Source: Parcubacteria group bacterium Gr01-1014_72 (lineage in GTDB: Bacteria > Patescibacteriota > Minisyncoccia > Phycocordibacterales > VMFH01). Taken from it: a stretch of DNA of 6,088 nucleotides. A program made the translations under genes and the position numbers. Positions 1 to 5,383 of the stretch are shown piece by piece. The DNA lies in assembly GCA_007375925.1 (NCBI GenBank), contig VMFH01000044.1:1-6088 (forward strand), written 5' to 3'. The notes under the pieces were generated by a model. That model was not told where the DNA came from. It saw only the letters and a program-made list of their open reading frames with translations, and searched no databases. Positions within the stretch are counted from its first letter, which is position 1, and the number at the start of each line of letters is the position of its first letter.

Positions 1-87
1 CTAATTATAAAGAGAGGGTTTTGCTACCCCATACTACGCCAATGCTTCATAGGGCAAGGCAAAGAAAAACTTGATAGTACTGTTATT

Positions 88-474
88 ATGGAAACTTCAA
101 TTTTTCTAGCAAAAGTTATCGGACTCATGAGTGTTATCAGCACAATGGCAGTACTTGTTCGTTACAAAGAACATCTTGCCCTTGAGGAAGAAACGGTTAA
201 GAATCCCGTGTTGGTTTATCTTAGCGGGTTTGCCTTTCTTGCTCTCGGTGTATTACTTGTCGTAAGCCATTCGGTCTGGGCACTTGACTGGCGGATCGTC
301 ATTACGATCCTAGGCTGGCTCGTTCTTTTGAAAGGCGTTGGTCGGATTTTCTTTCCTGGTGCCGTTGGACGCTTGATCAAAAAGAAACGGGGTAACCGCT
401 GGTTTATCCTAGGAGAAGTCATTGTATTTCTCATTGGCCTCTATCTTCTTTATTATGGTTTTATCGTCTACTAA
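88..474 (+). CDS. Small four-helix integral membrane protein, function unknown
   Basis: The 128-residue product has four hydrophobic segments, at about residues 5-24, 41-60, 67-86 and 105-125. They are joined by short polar loops, including a basic loop (KKKRGNR, residues 98-104) before the last helix that probably faces the cytoplasm. There is no signal peptide and no catalytic motif. The tryptophan-rich stretch WALDWRIVITILGWL (64-78) followed by LKGVGRIFFP resembles conserved hypothetical membrane proteins I associate with Patescibacteria, but I cannot name the family. The ATG at 88 is the natural start because hydrophobic sequence begins at once; no good ribosome binding site precedes it. 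Two tandem TAA stops end the gene, and the DUF488 gene starts 49 bp downstream, so the two may be cotranscribed. Base composition is AT-richer than the genes after 950. The reading frame is secure; function is unknown. Confidence 0.8.
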   Translation: METSIFLAKVIGLMSVISTMAVLVRYKEHLALEEETVKNPVLVYLSGFAFLALGVLLVVSHSVWALDWRIVITILGWLVLLKGVGRIFFPGAVGRLIKKKRGNRWFILGEVIVFLIGLYLLYYGFIVY

Positions 475-523
475 TAACGCGTTTCTTTCAGAGAATTTGC
501 CGCCAAAGAAAAATCCACGATAT

Positions 524-883
524 ATGATCCGACTTAAAAGAATCTGTGACAAAGCGTCAAAGACCGACGGCTTCAGAGTTTTGGTTGATAGGCTGTGGCC
601 GCGCGGAACATCCAAAGAAAAAGCCGCGCTAGACCTGTGGCTCAAAGACATTGCCCCATCTGCCGTCTTGAGAAAATGGTTTGGACACGATCCGGGGAAA
701 TGGGGGGCTTTCCAGAAAAGATATAAATCGGAAATTAGTAGGAACAAAGAAATTTTCAATCAGTTGAAAAAAATCAGCCGGAACAAAGTGGTTACTCTTC
801 TCTATGCCGCCAAAGATAAAGAGCACAATGAGGCCGTAGTTCTTAAAGATTTGCTTGAGATCGGTCGCCACCGAAAAACTTGA
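524..883 (+). CDS. DUF488 (YeaO-like) family protein
   Basis: The 119-residue soluble protein matches the DUF488/YeaO family end to end. The family signature VLVDRLWPRG is at residues 19-28, WFGHDP at 52-57 and LLYAAKDKEHNEAVVL at 92-107, the usual order and spacing. Members are about 110-120 residues, so the gene is complete. The biochemical role of the family is not established; conserved Arg, Asp and His residues in these motifs suggest a ligand- or metal-binding pocket, which is inference. I chose the ATG at 524 because family members begin with MIRLKR-like sequence there. An ATG at 455 would add 23 unrelated residues and overlap the upstream gene. No strong ribosome binding site is visible. 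A possible promoter for the next gene overlaps its stop codon. Confidence 0.9.
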   Translation: MIRLKRICDKASKTDGFRVLVDRLWPRGTSKEKAALDLWLKDIAPSAVLRKWFGHDPGKWGAFQKRYKSEISRNKEIFNQLKKISRNKVVTLLYAAKDKEHNEAVVLKDLLEIGRHRKT

Positions 884-908
884 CGAGTAGCATTATATAT
901 GATACAGT
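880..908 (+). promoter_or_regulatory. Candidate promoter for the cysteine-rich small protein
   Basis: TTGACG (880-885, one mismatch to the -35 consensus) is followed after 17 bp by TACAGT (903-908), which is preceded by TGA, giving an extended -10 (TGnTACAGT). It overlaps the DUF488 stop codon and ends 43 bp before the GTG start at 952. The -35 and spacing are good and the -10 is fair. It would separate transcription of the next gene from the two upstream genes. Confidence 0.45.
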
Positions 909-951
909 GGCAATCGGACGGGTTGGTTGAACTTCAACAAAAGGATTCTGT

Positions 952-1221
952 GTGTCAACAACAACCTTTGGTGCTTATCAGCATCCAGAGATCGATGAGA
1001 TTGGGGTGCGCCTCACACATGGCGAGAGTGTTGTCGGAACTGTGGTGAGAGACGTTCGGTGTATCGGGTGCGGCAAGGTGGAAACACGAAAGTTGGAGAC
1101 CGCCGGTGCCCACCAAGCGCGGTGTCCATGGAACTACTTCTTCCACTGCGACGGCTACTACGACAGCAACCTCGCCAAGTATCTCGGTGGCGTCCCCTGC
1201 CGGTGCATCCGGCATCGGTAA
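952..1221 (+). CDS. Small cysteine-rich protein, possible zinc-binding, unknown family
   Basis: The 89-residue product starts at GTG, with AAGGA at 941-945 and a 6-base spacer, the best ribosome binding site in the window. Six cysteines lie at residues 37, 40, 58, 66, 83 and 85, including a CIGC knuckle (37-40) and a terminal CRC (83-85), with histidines at 54, 65 and 88. This pattern suggests one structural zinc site or disulfides, an inference. The N-terminal part (GESVVGTVVRDVRC) resembles a short beta hairpin leading into the knuckle; the middle is aromatic (PWNYFFHCDGYY, 59-70). No signal peptide or membrane segment is seen. GC-rich third positions agree with the downstream genes. A factor-independent terminator follows 15 bp after the stop, supporting a single-gene transcript. 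I do not recognise the family. A low-complexity Thr/Ser/Ala reading in another frame is a shadow. Confidence 0.65.
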   Translation: MSTTTFGAYQHPEIDEIGVRLTHGESVVGTVVRDVRCIGCGKVETRKLETAGAHQARCPWNYFFHCDGYYDSNLAKYLGGVPCRCIRHR

Positions 1222-1235
1222 TTCCACCACCGTCA

Positions 1236-1281
1236 AAGAAAGACCGAAATCCATTACTGTGGAGAGTAGGTCTTTTTGTTT
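1236..1281 (+). terminator. Factor-independent terminator after the cysteine-rich gene
   Basis: AAAGACC (1239-1245) pairs with GGTCTTT (1269-1275), followed directly by TTGTTT. The 23-base loop contains a small inner CCA/TGG pairing (1251-1253 with 1260-1262). The stem is only 7 bp (8-9 counting a G-T and an A-T pair) and the loop is long, so strength is uncertain. Its position 15 bp after the stop codon and the T-rich tail fit a terminator. Confidence 0.5.
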
Positions 1282-1350
1282 GGCAGAGAAAGGTACCTGC
1301 CTCGTTGCACTAAATGAGACGCGGACGCCAAACGACGCACGGCGTGATTG

Positions 1351-1380
1351 TTTCAAGAAAGCACTGTGTTCGGGTATACT
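1351..1380 (+). promoter_or_regulatory. Candidate promoter for the DoxX-like gene
   Basis: TATACT (1375-1380) is a good -10 element; a weak -35 (TTTCAA, 1351-1356, three of six consensus bases) lies 18 bp upstream. The -10 is preceded by GTGTTCGGG, similar to the context of the TATAAT box before the cupredoxin gene (GTGCGGGGG). Transcription would begin near 1387, only a few bases before the ATG at 1394, implying a very short leader. Confidence 0.45.
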
Positions 1381-1393
1381 ATGCACAAAAAGT

Positions 1394-1846
1394 ATGCGGC
1401 ACTTCCATACGCTTGATGAAGGGTTCATCCGCCTTATGCGCCGTCATAGTGTTGCGATTCTTCGCATCGCGCTCGGCGTCGTCTTTTTGTGGTTTGGGCT
1501 TCTCAAGGTGTTCGGGGAGAGCCCTGTCCGCGAGTTCATCGCCCTGACCTACTCCTTCCTCCCCGCCGACCCCTTCATACTCGTCCTCGGCGTATGGGAA
1601 ACCGCCATCGGGCTTGGGCTCATCTTCAAAAAATTTCTCCGCGTGACACTCGGGCTTCTGTGGCTTCAGATGCTTGGCACCTTCGGCGTTTTTCTCCTTG
1701 AACCGAGCATGTTCTTCTCTGGCGGCAATCCCCTTCTTCTCACCATGGAGGGAGAGTTCGTGGTAAAAAACATCGTCCTCGCCGCCTCCGGCATCGTGAT
1801 CGGCGGATATGCAGTAGGTCCGTTTACCGAACAAAAACCGGAGTAG
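1394..1846 (+). CDS. DoxX-like integral membrane protein
   Basis: The 150-residue product has four membrane helices at about residues 18-40, 58-77, 82-103 and 122-142. LRIALGVVFLWFGLLKVFG (23-41) is the classic first-helix signature of DoxX-type proteins. Further agreement comes from LGVWETAIGLGLIF (65-78) and the C-terminal EGEFVVKNIVLAASGIVIGG (119-138). DoxX-family proteins are envelope proteins, some linked to thiosulfate:quinone oxidoreduction or thiol stress; the substrate here cannot be told. The ATG at 1394 keeps a short amphipathic N-terminal segment (LDEGFIRLMRRHS) common in such proteins and sits just after a -10 box. The ATG at 1436 would give 136 residues and still include all helices, so the start is uncertain. 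The reading frame stays open upstream, but that sequence lies in another gene and a terminator. No strong ribosome binding site is seen for either ATG. Confidence 0.85.
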   Translation: MRHFHTLDEGFIRLMRRHSVAILRIALGVVFLWFGLLKVFGESPVREFIALTYSFLPADPFILVLGVWETAIGLGLIFKKFLRVTLGLLWLQMLGTFGVFLLEPSMFFSGGNPLLLTMEGEFVVKNIVLAASGIVIGGYAVGPFTEQKPE

Positions 1847-1863
1847 CGCTATCGGAGTAGCGC
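1839..1863 (+). repeat. Short tandem direct repeat over the DoxX stop codon
   Basis: CGGAGTAGCGC occurs at 1839-1849 and again at 1853-1863, separated by TAT, a 14-bp period. The first copy contains the TAG stop of the DoxX-like gene. It is probably a local duplication; no function is evident. Confidence 0.7.
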
Positions 1864-1867
1864 GCAT

Positions 1868-1905
1868 CTATTATTCCCATATTCCCCAGAATATAGGAAT
1901 AGTAG
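1868..1905. repeat. Imperfect 17-bp inverted repeat (hairpin) downstream of the DoxX-like gene
   Basis: CTATTATTCCCATATTC (1868-1884) is nearly the reverse complement of GAATATAGGAATAGTAG (1889-1905), with a 4-base CCCA loop. Fifteen of 17 positions are Watson-Crick pairs; one more is a G-T wobble and one an A-C mismatch. It begins 21 bp after the DoxX stop. There is no T-tract after it on the + strand (GTTGTCG follows), so it is not a textbook terminator on that strand. It could be an mRNA 3'-end stabiliser, a weak terminator, or a dyad protein-binding site upstream of the next promoter. Confidence 0.7.
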
Positions 1906-1946
1906 GTTGTCGTGGTGCGCCCCGCAAACGCATGCCGCCCGACTGC

Positions 1947-1975
1947 TTTCGAAAACGGGAGTGCGGGGGTATAAT
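1947..1975 (+). promoter_or_regulatory. Promoter of the CHRD/cupredoxin gene
   Basis: A perfect TATAAT (1970-1975) stands 17 bp after TTTCGA (1947-1952), a weak -35. It lies 57 bp before the ATG at 2033, in an intergenic stretch of 186 bp that otherwise holds only the direct and inverted repeats. The consensus -10 in GC-rich surroundings makes this the most credible promoter in the window. Confidence 0.6.
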
Positions 1976-2032
1976 ACGGAACATCGAGTTGCTCGTTCGC
2001 AACACATTACAAGCACCTAATTTCAAACGACC

Positions 2033-2905
2033 ATGCATTTGCACAAAGAGCGGGGTATCGCGCCGATAGCGGCGCTCATCATCATCCTCCTCGCCGTGGG
2101 AGGCGGAACAGTCGCCGTTAAAAAGATTCAGAAGCGGAAAGCAGAGAAAGAGGCGGCGGCAACAGCGGAAGAGGTGAGAGGCAGGTCTGAAACCGCCCGC
2201 ACCGTTCATGTAAAACTTGATGAACAGAACATGTCGGGAGTGAGGGGGGAGGCGACCCTCACCGAGGTTGGCGGCAAGGTGAAGGTTGTTCTCACAACGA
2301 CCGGAAAACCGTCGGAGATGCCGCCGCCCGCACACATCCACACCGGCTCATGCCCAAGCCCTGAGGGCGTGAAGTATCCGCTCACGAATGTCGGGAGAGG
2401 CGCCTCTCAAACAGAGATAGATATGACACTTGATGCGCTCCTTGCACAGCTCCCGCTCGCAATCAATGTACACAAATCAGCGGCGGAGCTTGGCGCATAC
2501 ATCGCGTGCGGCAATATTGAGGCAAAAAACGTATCCGGAATGAAGCAGGAAGAGCAGGCGGGGGAAAAGAAGAGCGCGCCTGCCGAAAAGAAAATTGAGC
2601 CAAAGAAAGAGAGCGCGCTTCCTCCAGCTAAGAGAAAGATGATCCGCTACACGAGCGGCGGCTTCTCCCCCGCCCTCCTCACCGTAAAACGGGGAGAGGC
2701 GGTAAACTTCGTAAATGAGAGCGGCGGCGGCATGTTCGTCGCGTCAGATTTTCATCCGACACACACGGCGTATCCGGAGTTCAGCCAGAGCGCAACTATC
2801 GGCAAGGGCGAGAGCTACTCCTTCACCTTCACGAAAGCCGGTGCGTGGGGATACCACAATCACGTAAGTCCGACAAAAATAGGGGTCATCGTGGTAGAGG
2901 AATAA
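2033..2905 (+). CDS. Membrane-anchored CHRD/SOD-like plus cupredoxin-like protein
   Basis: The 290-residue product has a short basic N-terminus, one hydrophobic anchor (about residues 9-29) and a charged stretch, so most of it should lie outside the membrane. Domain 1 (about 57-163) resembles CHRD and Cu/Zn-SOD-like domains: AHIHTG (100-105), YPLTNVGRGASQTEID (115-130), INVHKSAAELGAYIACGNI (144-162), with Cys107 and Cys159 likely forming a disulfide. A Lys/Glu/Ala/Pro-rich linker spans about 164-202. Domain 2 (about 203-290) is plastocyanin-like, with DFHPTHTAYPEF (239-250), FTFTKAGAWGYHNH (264-277) and a final IGVIVVEE strand. It has no cysteine, so a classical blue (type 1) copper site is unlikely; His241, His244, His275 and His277 could bind copper differently. 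Function is probably extracellular metal or redox handling, an inference. The start has no clear ribosome binding site but directly precedes the anchor. A large terminator follows the stop at once. Confidence 0.88.
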   Translation: MHLHKERGIAPIAALIIILLAVGGGTVAVKKIQKRKAEKEAAATAEEVRGRSETARTVHVKLDEQNMSGVRGEATLTEVGGKVKVVLTTTGKPSEMPPPAHIHTGSCPSPEGVKYPLTNVGRGASQTEIDMTLDALLAQLPLAINVHKSAAELGAYIACGNIEAKNVSGMKQEEQAGEKKSAPAEKKIEPKKESALPPAKRKMIRYTSGGFSPALLTVKRGEAVNFVNESGGGMFVASDFHPTHTAYPEFSQSATIGKGESYSFTFTKAGAWGYHNHVSPTKIGVIVVEE

Positions 2906-2972
2906 AAGTCCGCTCGTCCTATCCTCGTCCCGCTGCTAGCGGGACGAAGTATTAGGCGAGCGGGCTTTTATT
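2904..2972. terminator. Large nested, probably bidirectional terminator
   Basis: An outer stem pairs AAAAGTCCGCTCG (2904-2916) with CGAGCGGGCTTTT (2957-2969), with one G-T pair, and extends a few pairs inward (TCCTA with TAGG). Inside it is a perfect 9-bp hairpin, TCGTCCCGC (2925-2933) and GCGGGACGA (2939-2947), with loop TGCTA. The + strand ends in CTTTTATT; the reverse strand ends in ACTTTTATT, so it could stop transcription from both sides. It overlaps the TAA of the cupredoxin gene and lies 24 bp before the ftsK ATG, isolating the ftsK run from upstream genes. Confidence 0.85.
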
Positions 2973-2975
2973 GTG

Positions 2976-2984
2976 TGCTACTAT
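2976..2984 (+). promoter_or_regulatory. Possible extended -10 for ftsK
   Basis: TGCTACTAT (2976-2984) fits an extended -10 (TGnTAnnAT). No -35 is visible at the expected distance, where the arm of the terminator lies. It would start transcription around 2991, giving a leader of about six bases to the ATG at 2997. ftsK lacks a ribosome binding site, which fits a leaderless or near-leaderless message. A promoter is required here because a terminator lies just upstream. Confidence 0.35.
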
Positions 2985-2996
2985 TGTGTTACTGCT

Positions 2997-5258
2997 ATGG
3001 CAAAGAAAAATTCAGAGCGGAAAGGGTGGAGCATATTTGCCGATGTGAGTGAGGAGGCGCTACGGGGAACGTTCATCATCGCCGCCGTTGGTTTGTCGGC
3101 GCTCCTTATGCTCGCCGCAACCGGCGCTGCAGGAGTTGTCGGCGAGAAACTCTACGGGGGGCTCCGCTTTCTCCTCGGGGTTGGGTACTTCACGCTCCCC
3201 CTCCTCTCGCTCATGCTCGCAATCGCATTCTGGCGAAATACTCGCCGTCTCTTTCCCCTTTCGCGAATTATCGGGTCGCTCCTCTTCCTCGCCTCTGCAC
3301 TCGGGATCATTGAGACAATTCGCCCGAAGAGCGGTGGGCTGGTTGGCCGCCTCATTGCGCATCCCCTCGTCGCCCTCTTTGAGCCATACACTGCCTCTGT
3401 CATACTCCTCGCGCTCCTTGCAAGCGCAAGTCTCATTATCCTTGATAAAAGCATAAACCTTGACAGAGGAGTCACATTTCTAAAAAAGCTCTTGCGGTGG
3501 AGAGGGCGTGTTCCGGGAGATAACGGTGAGGACGAGATGGAAGAAGAGGTTACCGTCTCAATCGCGACAGACGCACCTCCGGGAGATACTGATGGGAACG
3601 CAGAGAATGTTCGGAGTGAACCCCAAAAGGCGGGGGGGCGGGGGAAGCCCCTGGAACAACAGGTCGCACAGGCGCCCTCCGATGACGAACTCTCCTTCCT
3701 CCCGAGACAGCGCAGCGTACCGCTCGCGCGCCTCCTTGAGACGTACACTCCGCCGCCTCTCTCGCTTCTTGAGCGCGACAGCGGAAGACCCGAGGTGGGA
3801 GACATAAAAGCGCACGCGAATATCATCAAACGAACCCTCGGCAACTTCGGCATTCATGTTGAGATGGATGAGGTAACCATCGGTCCGTCAGTCACCCGCT
3901 ATGCGTTAAAACCCGCGCAGGGAGTAAAACTTTCCCGCATCATCGGGCTCCAGAATGATCTCGCGCTCGCGCTCGCCGCCCACCCCATCCGGATTGAAGC
4001 CCCCATCCCGGGAAAATCACTCGTCGGTATAGAGGTCCCGAATACGGGGAAATCGATCGTCGGACTCGGGACGCTCCTCGGGAGTCCCGAGTACCAGTCA
4101 TCCGACAAACCGCTCATCCTTGCTATCGGCAAGGAAATCTCGGGCAAGGCGCGGTTCGCAAATCTTGCGAAGATGCCGCACCTCCTTATTGCGGGCGCAA
4201 CCGGATCAGGAAAGTCAGTGAGTATCCACACCATCATCAATTCCCTCCTCTTCAGAAATCCTCCGAACGGACTCAAACTTATTCTCATAGACCCGAAGCG
4301 CGTTGAGCTCACGCTCTACAAAAAGATTCCCCACCTCCTCACCCCCGTCATTACCGACGCCAAAAAGGCCATACTGTCCCTAAAGTGGCTCACGAAAGAA
4401 ATGGAGCGCCGGTACAACATCCTTGAATCGGAAGCGGTGCGCGACATTGAGTCGTACCACAAGAACGTGGTTGAGGTGGAGCTCCAAAAGCTCCGAAAAA
4501 CTGGCGGGAGCTCGGAAGAGGAGCGCCTACCGGAACTTATGCCCTACATCGTCGTCGTTATTGATGAGCTCGCGGATATCATGGCAACCTACCCCCGCGA
4601 GCTTGAAACCGGCATCGTGCGCCTCGCGCAGATGAGCCGAGCGGTCGGCATCCACCTTGTTCTTTCCACCCAACGCCCCTCCGTGGACGTCATCACCGGC
4701 CTCATCAAAGCAAACATTCCGGCGCGTATTGCGCTCCAAGTCGCGTCCCAAGTTGATTCTCGGACCATTCTTGATATGAGCGGGGCGGAGAAGCTCCTCG
4801 GTGCGGGCGACATGCTCTTCCTCTCGGGAGAGATGACGAAACCGGTCCGCATTCAGTCCGGATACGTGAGTGAGACGGAGGTGAAAAAGGTGGTGAAGCA
4901 TCTCGCGAGCGCCTACGAGGGGAAGGTGCCGGATGAGATTGGATTTACGGGAGTGGGAGACGCGGGCGGCGACGGCGCGCTCTTTGAACAGAACATGGAA
5001 GATGAAGAAATTGACGATGCGCTCTATGAAGAGGCGCGCGAGATGGTAGTTTCGGCCGGTAAGGCCTCAACGTCATACCTCCAGCGCCGCCTGCGCATCG
5101 GTGTACTCGCGTTCCGCAGACTTCCTCCGCGGACCGGAGCTTACATTCATCTCTCCATCAGACGGATCGCTTCTAAGCGAATCACTCGTAGAGGTGGCTG
5201 GCACGGCAAAACACGTCTCCCACCTGAATTTGAATGGCAGAAAAATATTCACCGATGA
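2997..5258 (+). CDS. ftsK: FtsK/SpoIIIE DNA translocase with aberrant, truncated C-terminus
   Basis: FtsK pumps DNA through the closing division septum and aids chromosome-dimer resolution. Four membrane helices (about residues 23-45, 56-78, 88-106, 131-150) are followed by an acidic, Pro/Gln-rich linker (about 170-265) and the motor. The alpha/beta region includes GPSVTRYALKPAQGVK (296-311). Walker A is GATGSGKS (400-407), Walker B is IVVVIDELAD (518-527, Asp523/Glu524), and LSTQRPSVDVITGLIKANIP lies beyond it. The gamma winged helix begins near 673 (DDALYEEAREMVVSAGKASTSYLQRRLRIG) but is lost after Gly702, where relatives continue with a Y-x-R-A-A recognition helix. The last 51 residues, to the TGA at 5256, are an out-of-frame, Arg/Pro-rich tail read over the next gene. 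Motor function may survive; reading of polarity sequences should not. ATG 2997 (MAKKNSERKG) is preferred over GTG 2973, which lies next to the terminator. Confidence 0.93.
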   Translation: MAKKNSERKGWSIFADVSEEALRGTFIIAAVGLSALLMLAATGAAGVVGEKLYGGLRFLLGVGYFTLPLLSLMLAIAFWRNTRRLFPLSRIIGSLLFLASALGIIETIRPKSGGLVGRLIAHPLVALFEPYTASVILLALLASASLIILDKSINLDRGVTFLKKLLRWRGRVPGDNGEDEMEEEVTVSIATDAPPGDTDGNAENVRSEPQKAGGRGKPLEQQVAQAPSDDELSFLPRQRSVPLARLLETYTPPPLSLLERDSGRPEVGDIKAHANIIKRTLGNFGIHVEMDEVTIGPSVTRYALKPAQGVKLSRIIGLQNDLALALAAHPIRIEAPIPGKSLVGIEVPNTGKSIVGLGTLLGSPEYQSSDKPLILAIGKEISGKARFANLAKMPHLLIAGATGSGKSVSIHTIINSLLFRNPPNGLKLILIDPKRVELTLYKKIPHLLTPVITDAKKAILSLKWLTKEMERRYNILESEAVRDIESYHKNVVEVELQKLRKTGGSSEEERLPELMPYIVVVIDELADIMATYPRELETGIVRLAQMSRAVGIHLVLSTQRPSVDVITGLIKANIPARIALQVASQVDSRTILDMSGAEKLLGAGDMLFLSGEMTKPVRIQSGYVSETEVKKVVKHLASAYEGKVPDEIGFTGVGDAGGDGALFEQNMEDEEIDDALYEEAREMVVSAGKASTSYLQRRLRIGVLAFRRLPPRTGAYIHLSIRRIASKRITRRGGWHGKTRLPPEFEWQKNIHR

Positions 5259-5376
5259 GGGGGGCACCTTCAGCGAACCATTGCTCCTCCTCTACGGCTA
5301 CAATATAATAAAGCTTTCTGCAGAAGACCGCTTCGGGCGCACTGCCGAGAAGATGATTACAGTTGTATATAAATAG
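5101..5376 (+). CDS. Glucodextranase-B-like beta-sandwich protein, 5'-truncated remnant
   Basis: In the +1 frame relative to ftsK, up to 91 residues can be read. They contain a beta-sandwich resembling glucodextranase domain B and related Ig-like folds: RGPELTFISPSDGSLL, then LVEVAGTAKHVSHLNLNGRKI, FTDEGGTFSEPLLLLYGYNIIKL and AEDRFGRTAEKMITVVYK to the TAG. In Patescibacteria I recall such proteins as short membrane-anchored products encoded between ftsK and recA. Here the expected N-terminal membrane helix and start are missing: the similarity begins right at the point where FtsK ends. The nominal GTG at 5101 lies within the broken FtsK sequence and has no ribosome binding site, so it is probably not a true start. 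Without its anchor the product would not reach its normal location. recA starts 7 bp after the stop. The domain call is from pattern memory, so moderately sure. Confidence 0.65.
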   Translation: MYSRSADFLRGPELTFISPSDGSLLSESLVEVAGTAKHVSHLNLNGRKIFTDEGGTFSEPLLLLYGYNIIKLSAEDRFGRTAEKMITVVYK

Positions 5377-5383
5377 TACGCTC

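Noticed and set aside
1..87. Tail of an upstream gene or an RNA gene
   Set aside because: I saw no recognisable coding frame, stem structure or RNA signature in these 87 bases.
71..89. Promoter immediately before the first gene (TTGATA, or TGTTATTAT as an extended -10)
   Set aside because: TTGATA has no -10 at the right distance, and the TATTAT box overlaps the start codon, so transcription would begin inside the gene.
1106..1393. A long N-terminal extension of the DoxX-like protein
   Set aside because: The frame is open, but it gives Thr/Ser/Ala low-complexity sequence, overlaps the cysteine-rich gene and passes through a terminator. DoxX similarity starts only after 1394.
1379..1867. Reverse-strand open frame opposite the DoxX-like gene
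   Set aside because: Its acidic, low-complexity product mirrors the hydrophobic codons of the opposite strand.
3630..3644. G-rich run in ftsK as a quadruplex or a sequencing-error frameshift
   Set aside because: Only two long G runs are present, too few for a strong four-run quadruplex, and the FtsK frame stays intact across it, within a variable linker.
3152..3853. A 233-codon reverse-strand open frame inside ftsK
   Set aside because: It lies opposite well-conserved ftsK coding sequence, is Arg/Ser-rich with no domain pattern, and is typical of antisense frames in GC-rich genes.
5090..5120. Programmed frameshift from FtsK into the next gene
   Set aside because: There is no slippery heptamer or downstream structure, and the sequence reached belongs to a different protein whose own start is missing, so a joint explains it better.
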